64,000 nt of DNA, from contig JAHBBC010000004.1 in the NCBI GenBank assembly GCA_019915015.1, positions 1,364,001 to 1,428,000 on the forward strand, read 5' to 3'. This document shows, one piece after another, positions 43,810-55,164 of this stretch. This DNA comes from Auriscalpium vulgare. Lineage: Eukaryota; Basidiomycota; Agaricomycetes; Russulales; Auriscalpiaceae. The position numbers and the translations under genes are program-made. The notes under the pieces are model-generated. The model saw nothing but the letters and a program-made list of their open reading frames with translations, did no database searches and was not told where the DNA came from. Each line of letters begins with the position of its first letter. Within the stretch, counting starts at the first letter, position 1.

Positions 43810-45019
43810 TCAATATCATGCGTCGCTCGTGGCTGCGGCGAAGCGTGGCGTCGTGAGTCAGCGGCGTATTACAGCGCGCTGATGGCGGTTGCCCACCGTA
43901 GATGCGGTGAACACTTGGTTCGTGTTCTTCATATCTAGCATTGTGAGTATCCCATTGACATTACGATCAAAGACTATCTTGTCGCAGACGATGTTTGAGC
44001 TGGCATTGAATGCCGGATATCGCTGAGGTCATGCGTGAGCTGGACGCCAATCTATACTCCCTCGGGTGCGATAGCTCTCGCGAAATCATCGACATACGAA
44101 CACGTCCAGTACCAAACAGGAGTTCATCGGTGTATCACGACACTCGAATGATGCCTCGGCTACAGCGTCATGCTTGACGAATATCCATCATCACAAGCAC
44201 ACCTTGCTCCGAGCTGGATAACATCGGTAAGAGTTTTCGGGGCCGTTTTGCTTCGACTCGAGACTTACGATTATCCATCATTGTCTTAGCAGATCTCACG
44301 TTTCAACCAACACACGTTGTCCCGCCGGTTGGTGTCCCGAGCAGCATAGTCCTCAACTGGAGATACGCAAGGTGAGTATCATCATTATGATCTGCAGTGC
44401 GAGCTAGACGAACCTTGGCCAGCGACCGGCAGACCTAGCACAGTGACTGTCTGCGAGGAGAACAGGATAACAATCGCGGCGAGAGTAGTGAAGAACGTTT
44501 GTCCACGCATTTTTCGAGGTGCTCCTGGCCTTGGTGTTTAAGGGCGAAGATGGGTTGCTTCCAAGAAGTACGTGGGCCTTTATACCTTTCAGTTGTCCAT
44601 TATTCATTCTCCATCCGGTGCTAACTCCAGATTAGCCTCCCTTCAGCGACGTCTCACCTGCTCCTCGACGAACGCGACGTGATCTTAGTCGACGTGATCG
44701 GGTCGTTCGGCTAGCTTAAGTATGCCAATGTACATTTGCGACGCACCGTCCGCCGGAGGGGTGACATCCCTGAGACAGCCCGGGGACTTTCGGCTTATCC
44801 TCCACCAAATGAGTCCAGCCGTCCGACATGGTCATCTTCTAGATGTTCCGTTGAACATCGCTGTCATCGACGTTTCTGGCCATCTGCAGCACATCGATCC
44901 CGGATTTGACGGCCCTGGACGAGACAGGAATTTGCTGTCGGAGACGTGGGACCCCATTGTAAGGACCAAGCTACCATCTGTCACCGACGTTGACCCCGGA
45001 CTTGGCTACACGTGAGGCG
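43810..45019 (+). repeat. Dispersed gene-derived repeat, copy C (shortened)
   Basis: Upstream block (43,810-44,090), then the middle of the main block starting at the cgtccagtaccaaacag landmark. It ends before the hairpin and has no peptide gene. It runs directly into copy D in tandem. Confidence 0.7.
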
Positions 45020-47484
45020 TCGCTCGCTAAGTGCAAAATTCTGGTGCGTCATCAGTCTGCGGCGTCCGCTATTCTACAGCTAATGACGGTTGTCCGTGCT
45101 GTAGATGCTGTGAGACTTGGTCCGCTATACAGGGGCTGTGAGCATCCCATTTCGCCGAGGTCGGGCATGGGCATTTGCGACAGAAAATGTCCCGATCGCG
45201 GGCGCTCGTCTTACACGTCCGGCCAAATGCATATTGGTAATATAATCCCACTCAAAGTACCGAGCGTCGTAATCATCGTGCGCAATTCCTAAATACCAGT
45301 CCCAGGTGTGGCGTCTACTATTTGGGTGAGTCCATGCTCATAGTGCCGTGCAAATCCCATGGAATTCAATCGTTTGGGCGCCGTAGTAATGCCGTTGCCG
45401 GCAATACCTGCCGCGACAGCATCACGTCTCTCCCGTCCACTGCGACAACTCTTGAAGAACTTATTGACGTGCGAGGAACGTCCGGTAACAAGCAGATGTA
45501 CATTGCTGTGCATGACGATACGCGGAATGATTGCCTCTACTTTAATATCGTGCTGACGAACATCCACCGTCACAAGCACGACGGTGCTTCGACCTGGACA
45601 ACATCAGTAAGAAACTGCGGACGACGTGCTCCAACTTGAGACTGACAGTTAATTATTGGCAACACAGCGTTTCAACCAACACACATTCTCTCTCCCGGTC
45701 AGTTCCCGGGCAGCATAATCCTCAACTGGAGATACGAAAGGTGAGTATCATCATTATAATTTGCAGCGCGAGCTGGACTGACCTTGGCCAGCGACCGGCA
45801 GACCTAGCACAGTGACTTTCTGCGAGGAGAACAGGAGAATAATCGCGGCGAGAGCAGTGAAGAAGGTTGGTCCGCGCATTTCTCGAGGTGCTCTTGGTCT
45901 TGGTCTTCGAGGAGAAGTTGGATTATTCCCACAGAGTACGTGGGCCTCTTATATCTTTCAGTTGTTCATCGTCAAGTCTAAACATAAACTCCAGGTTAGC
46001 CCTCCAGCCACAGCGCGCCGTTGTGCGACCAACACGGCGCGACCAGGTCGTTGGCTAGCTGGCGTGAACTCGTGCCTCACCTGAGACGCCAGCAGGGGCT
46101 TTCTCATGGTACTAATGTTCTGTTAGAACATGGCTGTCGATCACGAGGTTCTGGCCATTTACAGCACTCTCCGTATATCCCGAATTTGACAGTCCTGGAG
46201 GACTTGCAGATTTGCTGTCAGACGTGGGGCCCATCCCAGGCGCAAAAGGTGCATAGCCTTGCTTTTCGAACTACCTTGTTTACCCCGGACAGGGCCACAT
46301 GAAGGATTGTTAGCTAGCATCAGACATGTGGTGATGGTTTGCTGTGCTCACCGTTAAGTTAGTCTCACGCACACCCTCATATAGCGCTCGAATAACACGA
46401 CATCGTGGGTATGCCGAAAGATGCTCACCCATGATCGCAACTCTCGAAGGCAGGCGCGATGATGAAGGTCTCTATCAACTGATGTGGTCCTTTTGTGTAA
46501 TCGTATTCCGTTTGGAGCAGCCCTTCCTCGAGCGCACTATCGCGCGCGCCGTCCGGGGCCGCCCTGAAGCGGTAGGCTTCCTCTGTCTGTTTGATTTTCT
46601 GTGAATAATCCTGCTTCGGTTCGCGCAGGCCGCTGGGACATCGGCGACTGAAGGGATCGTTATCTACTAGCCATCAGCTATAGATAACGAGCCCATCTGA
46701 TCAAATCTAAAACCACCAATCTTCTATCCTCGGACTCCTCCCATGTCTCGCAAAGAACTCAGAAGGTCACTTAGACGCGTTGAGTTTAAACGCTTTGAGG
46801 ATGTAGGACCCCGGTCATGATCATGTCGACGCCCACTCGCTGCCTGAAGGGCGTACGCCGCGGCGCCCAAGATGCGCTTCATTCGACTTTAGGTATATTG
46901 AAGGACGACGAAGCGGACGCCGCGGTATCAGAGTTTGCGCGCTCTGAGCAATCAAACATCCGGGTTTACGATTTACACGCCTCCGAGTCCCAAGAGCCAA
47001 GCTGGGGTGGTCGCAGCGGAATGACCGAAGCCGTAGTCAAATCAAATCGTCGATCACTTGCGCTAAGTATGGATAGCTCACTCTTCGCGTTTGCGGAGCT
47101 TCGAGAGCAAAGGATCTGTATTGTGAGTCGCTATTTTGAATCTCCCCGTCTTCGATTCTCACCTCTTCGTGCGGTGCACGCACAGCGTCTATGCAAGGCC
47201 GCCACGGCTTCGTGGCTTCTTGGCCGCATGTTACACGCGTTGATCTACCCAACTCACGCGACATCAAGACGCCGTCATTATTGCCGCTCTGGCAGCGTCG
47301 AGTTCTTTGGCTGAACTGTGTGGTACTGTCGAAGACGTGCCTCGTCCGACTCAGCCCTGGCCGCGACCTGCGGGGCCTGTCACTGAACATCAACCTCGGT
47401 CACTACTCCTGCCTGCAACAAGCAGGCTTATTAAGGCACTCGTTCGACGTGAATCAAAGGTTGTTGAACATTTTCAGTGTCACG
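45020..47484 (+). repeat. Dispersed gene-derived repeat, copy D
   Basis: Upstream block, main block and hairpin (46,668-46,689) are complete. Best-preserved coding-like bits: LIDVRGTSGNKQMYIAVHDD near 45,460, FNIVLTNIHRHKHDGASTWT near 45,540 ending at a donor, and STVTFCEENRRIIAARAV near 45,810. It ends at a peptide-gene relic. Confidence 0.75.
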
Positions 47485-47538
47485 ATGTGCTTCTCCACCG
47501 CGTTCTTCGTCGTATGTCCGAACCTTGCTCGCCATTGA
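47485..47538 (+). pseudogene. Secreted-peptide gene relic of copy D
   Basis: ATG followed by a shortened signal-peptide sequence (MCFSTAFFVVCP), matching the start of the copy B/E genes. It is internally deleted and lacks exon 2 with the W-L-K-R core. The upstream TATA is changed to cttattaagg. Confidence 0.75.
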
Positions 47539-48266
47539 TGTCTCTCCGTCAGTGTTCCAGGCACAATGAATACTATATTCTCTTGTTTGCGTACATAGTC
47601 ACTTCTTATTTGCGCCTCTCCAGCCAGCCATCTAGTATTTACTTCGAGCACAGAGGTCCCGTGATCGAGTCAGGCACGTCTGGCCATCGGCTTCTTCCGA
47701 CTGATGCAGGCCGCATGCTCCGAGTCTGCAACCACCACCATCCCCCGCCGTCGAATGGGCAAGGTGGCTGCCACGCGCAGTGGCGCTTTTCGAGCCATCA
47801 AAATTGTTCAATAGTAAGCCTCTTGTCCCAACAAAATCATGATGGGCACCAGCAAATCAGACAGTTTGGCAGTCCACGATGAATCTGTCTAAATTGTTTC
47901 CCTCAGAGGGACTGCGGGCAGCGGCTGCTGGCTAACAAGGCCTCGCTAGTTCTGCAAGTTCTGTTCTCGGAGACAGTGCGTGTATTCCGCTGCGTATTCG
48001 CGCAGAAAATGTCATACTGACAGCGACCTCTGGCAAGGGGAATAAAAAGTGCTTCCGCATCGTCATCTACCGTACCTGGTATCACCGCGAACTCTCAACC
48101 TGTCCCGCGCCACGATCTGTCCACTGGATTACAGGCACATGCCCAGGACGCCGTCTTGTTGCCGAATGAGCCAAACCCTCTTGTCATGAAATCCAGACTT
48201 TCGTACCCTCCATAAGAGCATCGCCTTACATCCCTTCTCTCCCCGCAAAGCCCATTCGCATCCACC
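47539..48266. other. Intergenic upstream of the sedolisin gene
   Basis: No gene recognised. The last 100 bases are a C/T-rich leader before the sedolisin ATG. Confidence 0.5.
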
Positions 48267-50659
48267 ATGCTCGTGTTTCTCCCTTATCTCCTCGCCTTGT
48301 TGGGCATTGCGTCCGCCGCCCCACAGAGCGCTCCCAAGATCAAGGAGCGTGTCCGTGCACCCCGTGATTGGATCGACATCGGAGCTGCCCCTGCCAACCA
48401 CGTTGTTCCGCTTCGCATCGCGCTACCGCAGTCAAACTTCCAGGAGCTCGAGCGGCATCTCTACGAGATCAGCGACCCGGACCATGCGCGGTATGGCGAC
48501 CATTTGTCGAAGGAGGCGGTGGAGGAGCTTGTCGCACCGCATCCCGACAGCGTTCATGCTGTAAACGAATGGCTCGCGGGTCACGGCATTGCTGAGGGCG
48601 ACTGCGCACGGTCGCCTGCCAAGGATTGGATCACAGTCCATGTGCCCGTGGCGAAGGCCGAGGCCATGCTCGACACCGTAAGAACCTTCTCAACCAAACG
48701 CAGTCGGACTTCCTGACATTCCTCGCAGAAATTCAACGTGTGGAAGCACGCGATCGACGAGGACTCTGTTGTGCGCACCACGAGCTACAGCCTCCCGGAG
48801 CACATGCATGCGCATATCGAACTCATCCAACCGACCACGTTATTCAATCGCATGAAGAGTCATCGCGCGACGTTCCGCCTCTCCGGCGCACAGGAAGAGG
48901 CGCCCGCCGCCACCAGCGCGAAGATCAAGGCCAACGGCCAGGAGGTCGACGCGAGCTGCAACACTACCGTCACGGTTTCGTGCCTGAAGCAGCTCTACAA
49001 CGCCGTAGACTACGTCCCCGCCGCGACTAAGAAGAACAGGATCGCTTTGACGGGTTATCTTGATCAGTTTGCGAACATCGCTGACTTGCAGCAGTTCTAC
49101 ACGGAACAGGTTCCGGCGGCCGTCAACTCCACGTTCAAGGTCACGTTTATCAACGGTGCGAACATCTTCTATCTCCATGCTGGCGTGAGATCGCGTGCGA
49201 TTCGCATCTGATGCCGCTCCTAGGTGGTCTGAACAACCAGACGTTGAGCGCCGCCGGTCCAGAGGCAGGTCTGGATGTGCAGTATGGGCTTGGCGTTGCG
49301 TTCCCCACGCCGGGGACCTTCTACACCACAGGCGGAAGCCCGCCCTTCATCCCCGACCTTAACGTCCCGGTCAACGAGAACGAGCCCTACACTGCGGTTA
49401 GTGTCAACCTCCGGATGCCCATGCCATCATGACGCTCACGCTCGGTGTCGCAGTGGCTGCATTTCGTTCTCGCGCAGAAGACGCTCCCGCAGACCATCTC
49501 TACCAGTTACGGGGAAGACGAGCAGACTGGTGTGTTTTTTGCCCAACATTCTATGTCTATCCGACGATTGACTTCTCCTGCTTCTTCCCCATAACATAGT
49601 TCCTGAGTCGTTCGCAAAGCGCGTCTGTGCTGGCTTTGCCCAATTAGGTTCGTGGCTACTCATCTCGCGACGTATCATGCATGACACGGTTTCTTGTTAT
49701 AGGCGCTCGCGGCGTGTCCTTGCTCTTCAGCTCCGGCGATGGAGGCGCCGGCGATGGCAATCCGGATCCCAAAACGCAAACATGCCTGACCAATGATGGG
49801 CGCAATATCACAAAATTTATTCCCAGATTTCCGGCCAGCTGCCCCTTGTGCGTACCCCTCCCTCCACTTACTGCAAAGGACACGGCGACGCTAACGCACT
49901 TGTGATGTGCAGCGTTACAGCGGTTGGAGGTACGATCAATATCCCAGAGGTTGCGCTCAACTTCTCGAGCGGTGGCTTCAGCTACTACGTGAGCGTCTTG
50001 TTTGGCTTGTATTTGACGATATACTGATGCTGTGGCTGTCAGTTTGCTCGCCCCCTCTATCAGGAAGTCGCTGTCACCGAGTACTTGAAGAAGCAACTTC
50101 CGAAGGGAACCTACAAGGGCCTGTTCAACCCGTGCGTCTTTTTTCCACTATGTCTTCATTGTGAGCTTCATACTCGCCTCCCCCAGTGCTGGCCGCGTAA
50201 GTAATGCTCAGCCTCATTGCAAGTCCCTGTGTGCTTATGACCGATTGTCTGCCTCAGGCCACACCCGACGTCTCCGGGCAGGCTGACAACTTCCGCATCA
50301 TCCTTGGTGGGCAAGCGTTCAGCATTGGTGGCACATCGGCGTCGGCGCCGTCCTTCGCAGGCCTTGTCTCGCTTCTCAACGATGTGCGCCTTTCACACGG
50401 CCGCCCACCCCTTGGCTTCCTGAACCCGTTGCTCTACACGCGCGGGGTGAGTGGGTTCAACGACATCACTCGTGGTAATGCGCCCGGATGTGGGACGCCG
50501 GGTTTCAACGTGAGTCGTGGCTTACCTGTTCTTCCGTGTGATTCCGCATGGTGTGCAAATGCTGATGCGTTGGATTCTGTGCAGGCAACGGTTGGTTGGG
50601 ACCCGGTTACAGGGCTTGGGACGCCGGACTTCGGCAAGCTGAAGCGTATCGTGTTGTAA
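48267..50659 (+). CDS. Secreted sedolisin-family serine-carboxyl peptidase (S53), 593 aa
   Basis: Extracellular acid peptidase of the tripeptidyl-peptidase/sedolisin type. A signal peptide ([17 protein letters not shown]) is followed by a pro-kumamolisin propeptide (about 20-200: HYLYEISDP-type block, [19 protein letters not shown]). The catalytic domain has Glu293 and Asp297 in [10 protein letters not shown], oxyanion Asp391 in FSSGDGG and Ser512 in [14 protein letters not shown]-terminal Ca-site [17 protein letters not shown] and [12 protein letters not shown] follow. Eleven exons join in phase: 48267-48677, 48729-49155, 49224-49396, 49454-49529, 49600-49647, 49703-49847, 49913-49988, 50043-50131, 50187-50196, 50258-50509 and 50585-50659. 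Exon 9 is only 10 nt. All catalytic residues are present, so it looks active. Likely role: digesting external protein. Confidence 0.95.
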
Positions 50660-51302
50660 ATGGGCGAGTTGATGTTCTCTCCAAGTTGTAGTACGCTGGA
50701 TAAATTCCAGTGAATGCATTTTGACTTGAGAGGCTTACTGAGAGCCCGATACCGGTCGAACATGCGACAACATGCTCCAGATGTCTGACAGCGACGTACC
50801 GTGATGCTGCAGATGAGGAGGGAGCGGCGGGACGCGGCCCGGTACTACCGGCAGTAGCGCAGCGGCCGAACCCTGCCGAACCTGGTTGATCTTGGCTCTT
50901 GCTCTTCACCAGCTCATCCTATGCATTCTACATATCTCTCATAAGACTTTGCTGGGAGCGTGCTGTACGATTTTAAGCAACCTGCTCGCTGGCCAACGCG
51001 AAAAATCATTCTGTAGCCCCCTGCATGCCACGATGACGATGCTACCTCCCTCTCACAGTTCCTTCACCGTGCCGTCCGTTCCGGGACTCAACCTTTCCAG
51101 TACCCCATCCCCAAAGACTAGGACCGTACTCATGGAGGGAGACTCAGTTGTCCATGTGAAGAGCGACCGCGGGCGCCTCGAGGTGCGCTTTTCTTACATC
51201 TGCTCATATACACCATCAGCTGAGCATGAGAACATCAGATATATGCTGTCTCCGCTGGGAGCCTGGAGATTTATCACCAATCGCCTCCCTTCCACCCCTT
51301 TT
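50660..51302. other. Intergenic and upstream region of HAMP gene copy 1
   Basis: From about 51,060 the sequence resembles the upstream regions of the other two HAMP copies, including gcgaccgcgggcgcctcgag and gcgcttttcttacat. Confidence 0.6.
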
Positions 51303-52472
51303 ATGTCCACGCATTCCGACTCCTCGACTCCTCTTGAGGCGCACCTTCTCGCGGTGCTGGCCCTCTACGAGCACGGGCCCGTTCCCGAATCCATTCCGGA
51401 CTACTCCGGCCCCGCTTCCCCTCAAGCCACCGAGATACTGCGCGCAATTGACGCCATCGCTCGCCGCACCCGACCCGCCGCCGTGCATACTACGATACCC
51501 GACGACTGGCCTGGTGCCCTGGCAGTCCCGCCCCCGCTTGGTGCCCTAATCCAGCAGCCCCCTCGCTCAACGGCAGAGGAGGAGCTCCGGATGCTGAAGG
51601 CACAGGTTTCGGACGTCGCGCGCGTGTGCAGCGCGATCGCGATCGGGGACCTGCAGCAGCGCATAACCGTGCCTGTGGAGGGCGCGCTGATGATTCAGCT
51701 CAAGGATGTGGTCAACATGATGGCCAACCGGCTCGAATCATTCGCAAGGCCGGCGCTGCGGGTTGCGGGCGAGATGAGCCAGGGGTACGTCCGGAGTCCG
51801 TCGATTGCGCGCGTAGCGCGTGGGCTGACCGCGCGGGCGGCAGGGTGTTCGGCGGCGCGCTCTCCTTCGAGCTCGACGGCGTGTGGAGCGAGCTGTCGGA
51901 CTCGCTCAATAAACTCGCCTTCGGGATCATGGTCGAGGTGCGCTCGGTCGCGCTGGTTGCGATGGCCGTCAGGCGCGGCGATCTCTCCATGCAGATCAGC
52001 CTCGATGGGAAGGGAGAGATGGCGGAGCTTAATGGTTATGTGAATGAGATGGTCGAGCTGCTGCGCACACTCGCAGCCGAGATAGTGAGGCTGAGTGCGG
52101 AACATACGGAGGAGGGGCGCTTCGACGGGCAGATGCAAGTGCAGGACGCGCAGGGCGAATGGGGAGAGATGGTCAAAGGTTTGAATACGGCGGCAGCCAC
52201 TGTAAGGGTTTCCTCGACCTGTTGGGCTTTGACCTTTCTGACACGCCTGCAGGTTGCGTTCTTGGTGCGGGAGGTCATCAGGGTTACGGTGCGTCAGCTT
52301 GTCACCCTCGTTTACGGTGACGGCCTGAACAATGTTTTGGCAGACGGATTTGTCGGAGGGCAAGACCACAGCGAAGATCACGATCAACGACGTGTCTGGA
52401 GACGCATTGGAGCTTGTCACCGCCGTGAATCAACTCGTCGACAAACTCGCGACGTCTCAGCCCGCTACATAA
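51303..52472 (+). CDS. HAMP-domain protein without kinase, 334 aa (copy 1)
   Basis: Four exons join in phase: 51303-51784, 51844-52201, 52253-52288 and 52344-52472. After a Pro/Ala-rich leader come HAMP-like repeats of the kind found in fungal group III (Nik1) hybrid histidine kinases: VARVCSAIAIGDLQQRITVP, EGALMIQLKDVVNMMANRLE, VRRGDLSMQISLDGKGEMAE, FDGQMQVQDAQGEWGEMVKG, FLVREVIRVT and GKTTAKITINDVSGDALELV. It ends VNQLVDKLATSQPAT. No histidine-kinase H-box, ATPase or receiver follows. It may be a decoy or regulator derived from Nik1, or a domesticated fragment. Copy 2 (minus, 57,048) and a relic (42,204) share it. Confidence 0.75.
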
Positions 52473-52845
52473 GGTATGTCAACACGCCAAATACGGCTTG
52501 GTCTGAACTGAGATGTTCAAGATTTTGGTACAGACAGCCAGATAAATTTGAGATAAATTGATCACACAACGAGCTCTCACGCAGGACAACGCGAACAAGT
52601 TGTCTAACAATCGCTTGCCACCACCCAGCCTGAAATACGTGGGGTCTCGCTACGAAGTCAACAGCATCGCGCTCTCACTGGACAACAACCTCGTTCGCCG
52701 GCTCAGTCCGGTCCGGTGGGGGCCGCGGCCGTCGGCCGGCTGTGCCGGCCAATGAAGCCGAACGACCACGCCCAGGGATCTACTAAGTACAGGCGTCGTC
52801 AGCGACTGGACGAAGCACTATACAGCCATAAGCAGAGCACAGACA

Positions 52846-53072
52846 CTAGTTCTGGCTCTCGTCCTTGCAGGCGGAGCGCTTCAGCCAGGGGCATTGACGA
52901 ACATTGAGGTCATCCACTGTTCGGGAAGGGTCACTGACTAGAGCTTCTAGTGATCAACAGATGGTAGCGCACCATAGCCTCTGTCATCAACTGGCAGCGC
53001 CTGTACGTTTGCGACCTGAAGACCCATGACGAGGGCGAGGACGGCAATAGTCGAGAAGATGGGAAACTGCAT
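52846..53072 (-). CDS. Small secreted W-L-K-R peptide precursor, single copy, 56 aa
   Basis: Exon 1 (53072-52973) encodes a clear signal peptide (MQFPIFSTIAVLALVMGLQV, then ANVQA) and LPVDDRGY. A 56-nt phase-1 intron (gtgcgc...gaacag) leads to exon 2 (52916-52846): VDDLNVRQ, then CPWLKR, then SACKDESQN and stop. Same plan as the genes at 37,741, 41,416 and 54,856: exon 1 = signal, phase-1 intron, then W-L-K-R followed by S/R-A. As in copies B/E, a Cys lies on each side of the dibasic site. Unspliced, the frame would stop after 41 codons. A TATA box lies about 50 nt upstream. Function unknown. Confidence 0.75.
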
Positions 53073-54099
53073 GTTCGCTGCGTCTGGGGGCGACGACGAC
53101 CTGTATGGCCAGCTTTCTTTTTTATATTCAAGCTGGGCTCTAATTTTGTGCCTCTCCAAGAGAGTTTGCGACGCTCGCAGCACAGTGATTTATCCAAATT
53201 TGTGCACCGACTCTGCCCATTTGGCGTGCCTGCACGACGATGGCGGATATGGCATCCGCCATCGGGGTTTGCGTGGATTACTCGAGCCTCCAGATCTTCC
53301 CTCGCGGTGTGCTGAACGCCACTAAAGCCGGTCTTCTTCTCCGCGCTCTTGAAAGGAGACACGAGCGTCATACGAAGGTTCAGGACACACGGTATGTCCG
53401 CAGTTCATCACCATTGCATCCAGTGTGATCCGACTCGACTCAACAGATACTCGTGGTGCTAAATCAGCTGCAATCAGCGCGATAACAAGCACTGCGTACC
53501 CCAGTCGTCCTTCTGTCTGGAGCTCTACGGAAATCGGCGCAACCACCTCGTGGAGTGGCGTGAATCCCAAAAACTCGTTATCGTCTCTGCGCAGGCTGAG
53601 ACTCGTGAGTTCAGTCAGGAGCGACGACTTCCAGGGAAGGAGGCAGGGTGTGACCAGCTGCAAATGCCGTATGGAGTGTCTGGGCGCTCATATGTGAAGT
53701 CACTTCACGGTGGTAGGCGACGACAACAATTGCATCTTAAATTCTTTTTTCTCGTGTGCCATAGTAGTGAGCCTACACTCATGGAAGTAGGTCTTCGGCA
53801 TTGTTTCGCGCAGCTTCAGCTACTGTATATGGTGATTCATGGTGAGCCGTCCATGCGATCGTCTCGCACTGCGTCACCTAATACCACGGATAATCAGTAA
53901 CGGCAGAGATCCGCTTTTCGTAGGCTAGGCCGACACGGCACCTATGGCCTGTTCTCGCGATAGGAGAGCCGTCCCTCCGACAGATGCACTCTAGGCGGAA
54001 GGAGCGCGTCATTAGAAGCTCAGAACCCGGTTAGCTTATCATGGCCTCGTCGTTCTCCTTTGATGCGGACGCTTGAGAATGAGATGCTGGTGGCCAGTA
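53073..54099. other. No gene recognised
   Basis: It holds the promoter of the 53,072 peptide gene. A minus-strand open stretch at 53,660-53,330 (DDNEFLGFTPLHEVVAPISV, YAVLVIALIAADLAPRVSVE) could be an orphan exon. No splice partners or family were found. Confidence 0.4.
53117..53125 (-). promoter_or_regulatory. TATA box of the 53,072 peptide gene
   Basis: TATAAAAAA on the minus strand ends 45 nt before the ATG. Confidence 0.65.
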
Positions 54100-54839
54100 A
54101 GTGTCCGAATTATTCTCACCCTTTGTCAAAAACAATTCAACCAAGTACGCGCACAGCATGCTTTCCCCGCTATCCCCACGCCGTCAACCAACCGTTCTCA
54201 CGACAATCCATCATGATCAGTGAATGACTCTACCGCATCCTCACCTACTGTCCGCAGACGACGAGTGCGCTCCCAGCAGGTACAGCATGACAGCGCGGAT
54301 AACCGCTGAGCCCTGAATCACACTGTCCGTCAGGTATTCAGTGTCCCCGTGAAGGCCGACTTTCAAACCAGCTTTGATCTTCGATGCCTAATCGTAGACT
54401 CCATGTGAACGCATACCGGATACGCCGCGGTCAGTGTACGGTCGCCATACGGTCGCCACTGCTGCAGTCACATATGACTCCGAACGTGCTTCAGAAGTCA
54501 ACATAATTACTGGGCGGGTACTTGGCGCTCTTCCTGCGCGAGCGGACAGGGCCGCCACAACGCGAGGATGGTGGCAATAAAAGTACGCGAAAGTCGCTTT
54601 CTGTCACGAAAGCCAATCTCACCTGACACCCCAGCGCTTACAATGATAAATCATGAAAAACGACGCAGGATGAACTAGTAATTCTCATCGTCCCAGACCA
54701 TCAAACATATACTGACGTTCTACTCGAGTTCCGCAGCCCCCTCTATTGCCACGGTTATTTCATGTCACATAACTCTGTCACATAAACTAGCACGAGGACA
54801 CAAATCAGGATAGGCAGCGATATGCGTGCAATTTAAACT
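54100..54839. repeat. Inverted copy of the 41,700-42,350 spacer
   Basis: Matches the reverse complement of 41,700-42,350 in blocks, including gcatgctttccccgct, cccacgccgtcaac and ctactgtccgcagacgacgagt. Part of an inverted segmental duplication with copy E. Confidence 0.7.
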
Positions 54840-54855
54840 CACTCGCAATTCTTCC

Positions 54856-55102
54856 TTAATTCGGGTCTGAACAACCGGGGCTGGCTATATCGACATCTGC
54901 GGCACGGCGCTTCAACCAGCAAACGATCGTGCGGTAGGTAACATCTCCGGAGCGAGCTACGGTAAACGTCAGTTACAATCCTAGTTCGCTGCAAAGGGAT
55001 ATTCTGACCGTCATTGACGCTTCCCGGGAGAGGAGTTGCGTTCACGGACGCCATCACGCCACATATGACGAAGAACAATGCGGTGGTGGTGGAGAAGCGC
55101 AT
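54856..55102 (-). CDS. Small secreted W-L-K-R peptide precursor, copy E, 64 aa
   Basis: Exon 1 (55102-55009) gives a signal peptide MRFSTTTALFFVICGVMASV and pro-part NATPLPGSVND. A 52-nt phase-1 intron (54957-55008) follows, then exon 2 (54956-54856) with CWLKRR and AADVDIASPGCSDPN. Exon 2 is identical in protein to copy B despite three base changes; exon 1 has three conservative replacements and one silent change. TATA box at 55,164-55,157. The unspliced frame is open upstream and would hide this gene inside a 300-codon minus-strand ORF. The identical mature region implies selection on the spliced product or a recent duplication. Confidence 0.8.
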
Positions 55103-55156
55103 CGTGATGTTGAAAATGGCGGGTGCAACAACTTTTGATTCACGTCGAACGAGCGC

Positions 55157-55164
55157 CTTTATAA
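55157..55164 (-). promoter_or_regulatory. TATA box of secreted-peptide gene copy E
   Basis: TATAAAGG on the minus strand, 54 nt before the ATG, matching copy B. Confidence 0.7.

Noticed and set aside
46817..47314. A 165-codon frame in repeat D
   Set aside because: The matching region of copies A, B and E is closed by stops and shifts, and the residues are not conserved, so it is not a maintained gene.
31692..47484. Copies A-D as LTR retrotransposon ends
   Set aside because: No TG...CA ends, primer-binding site, or gag/pol sequence between copies; the copies contain splice-like gene remnants.
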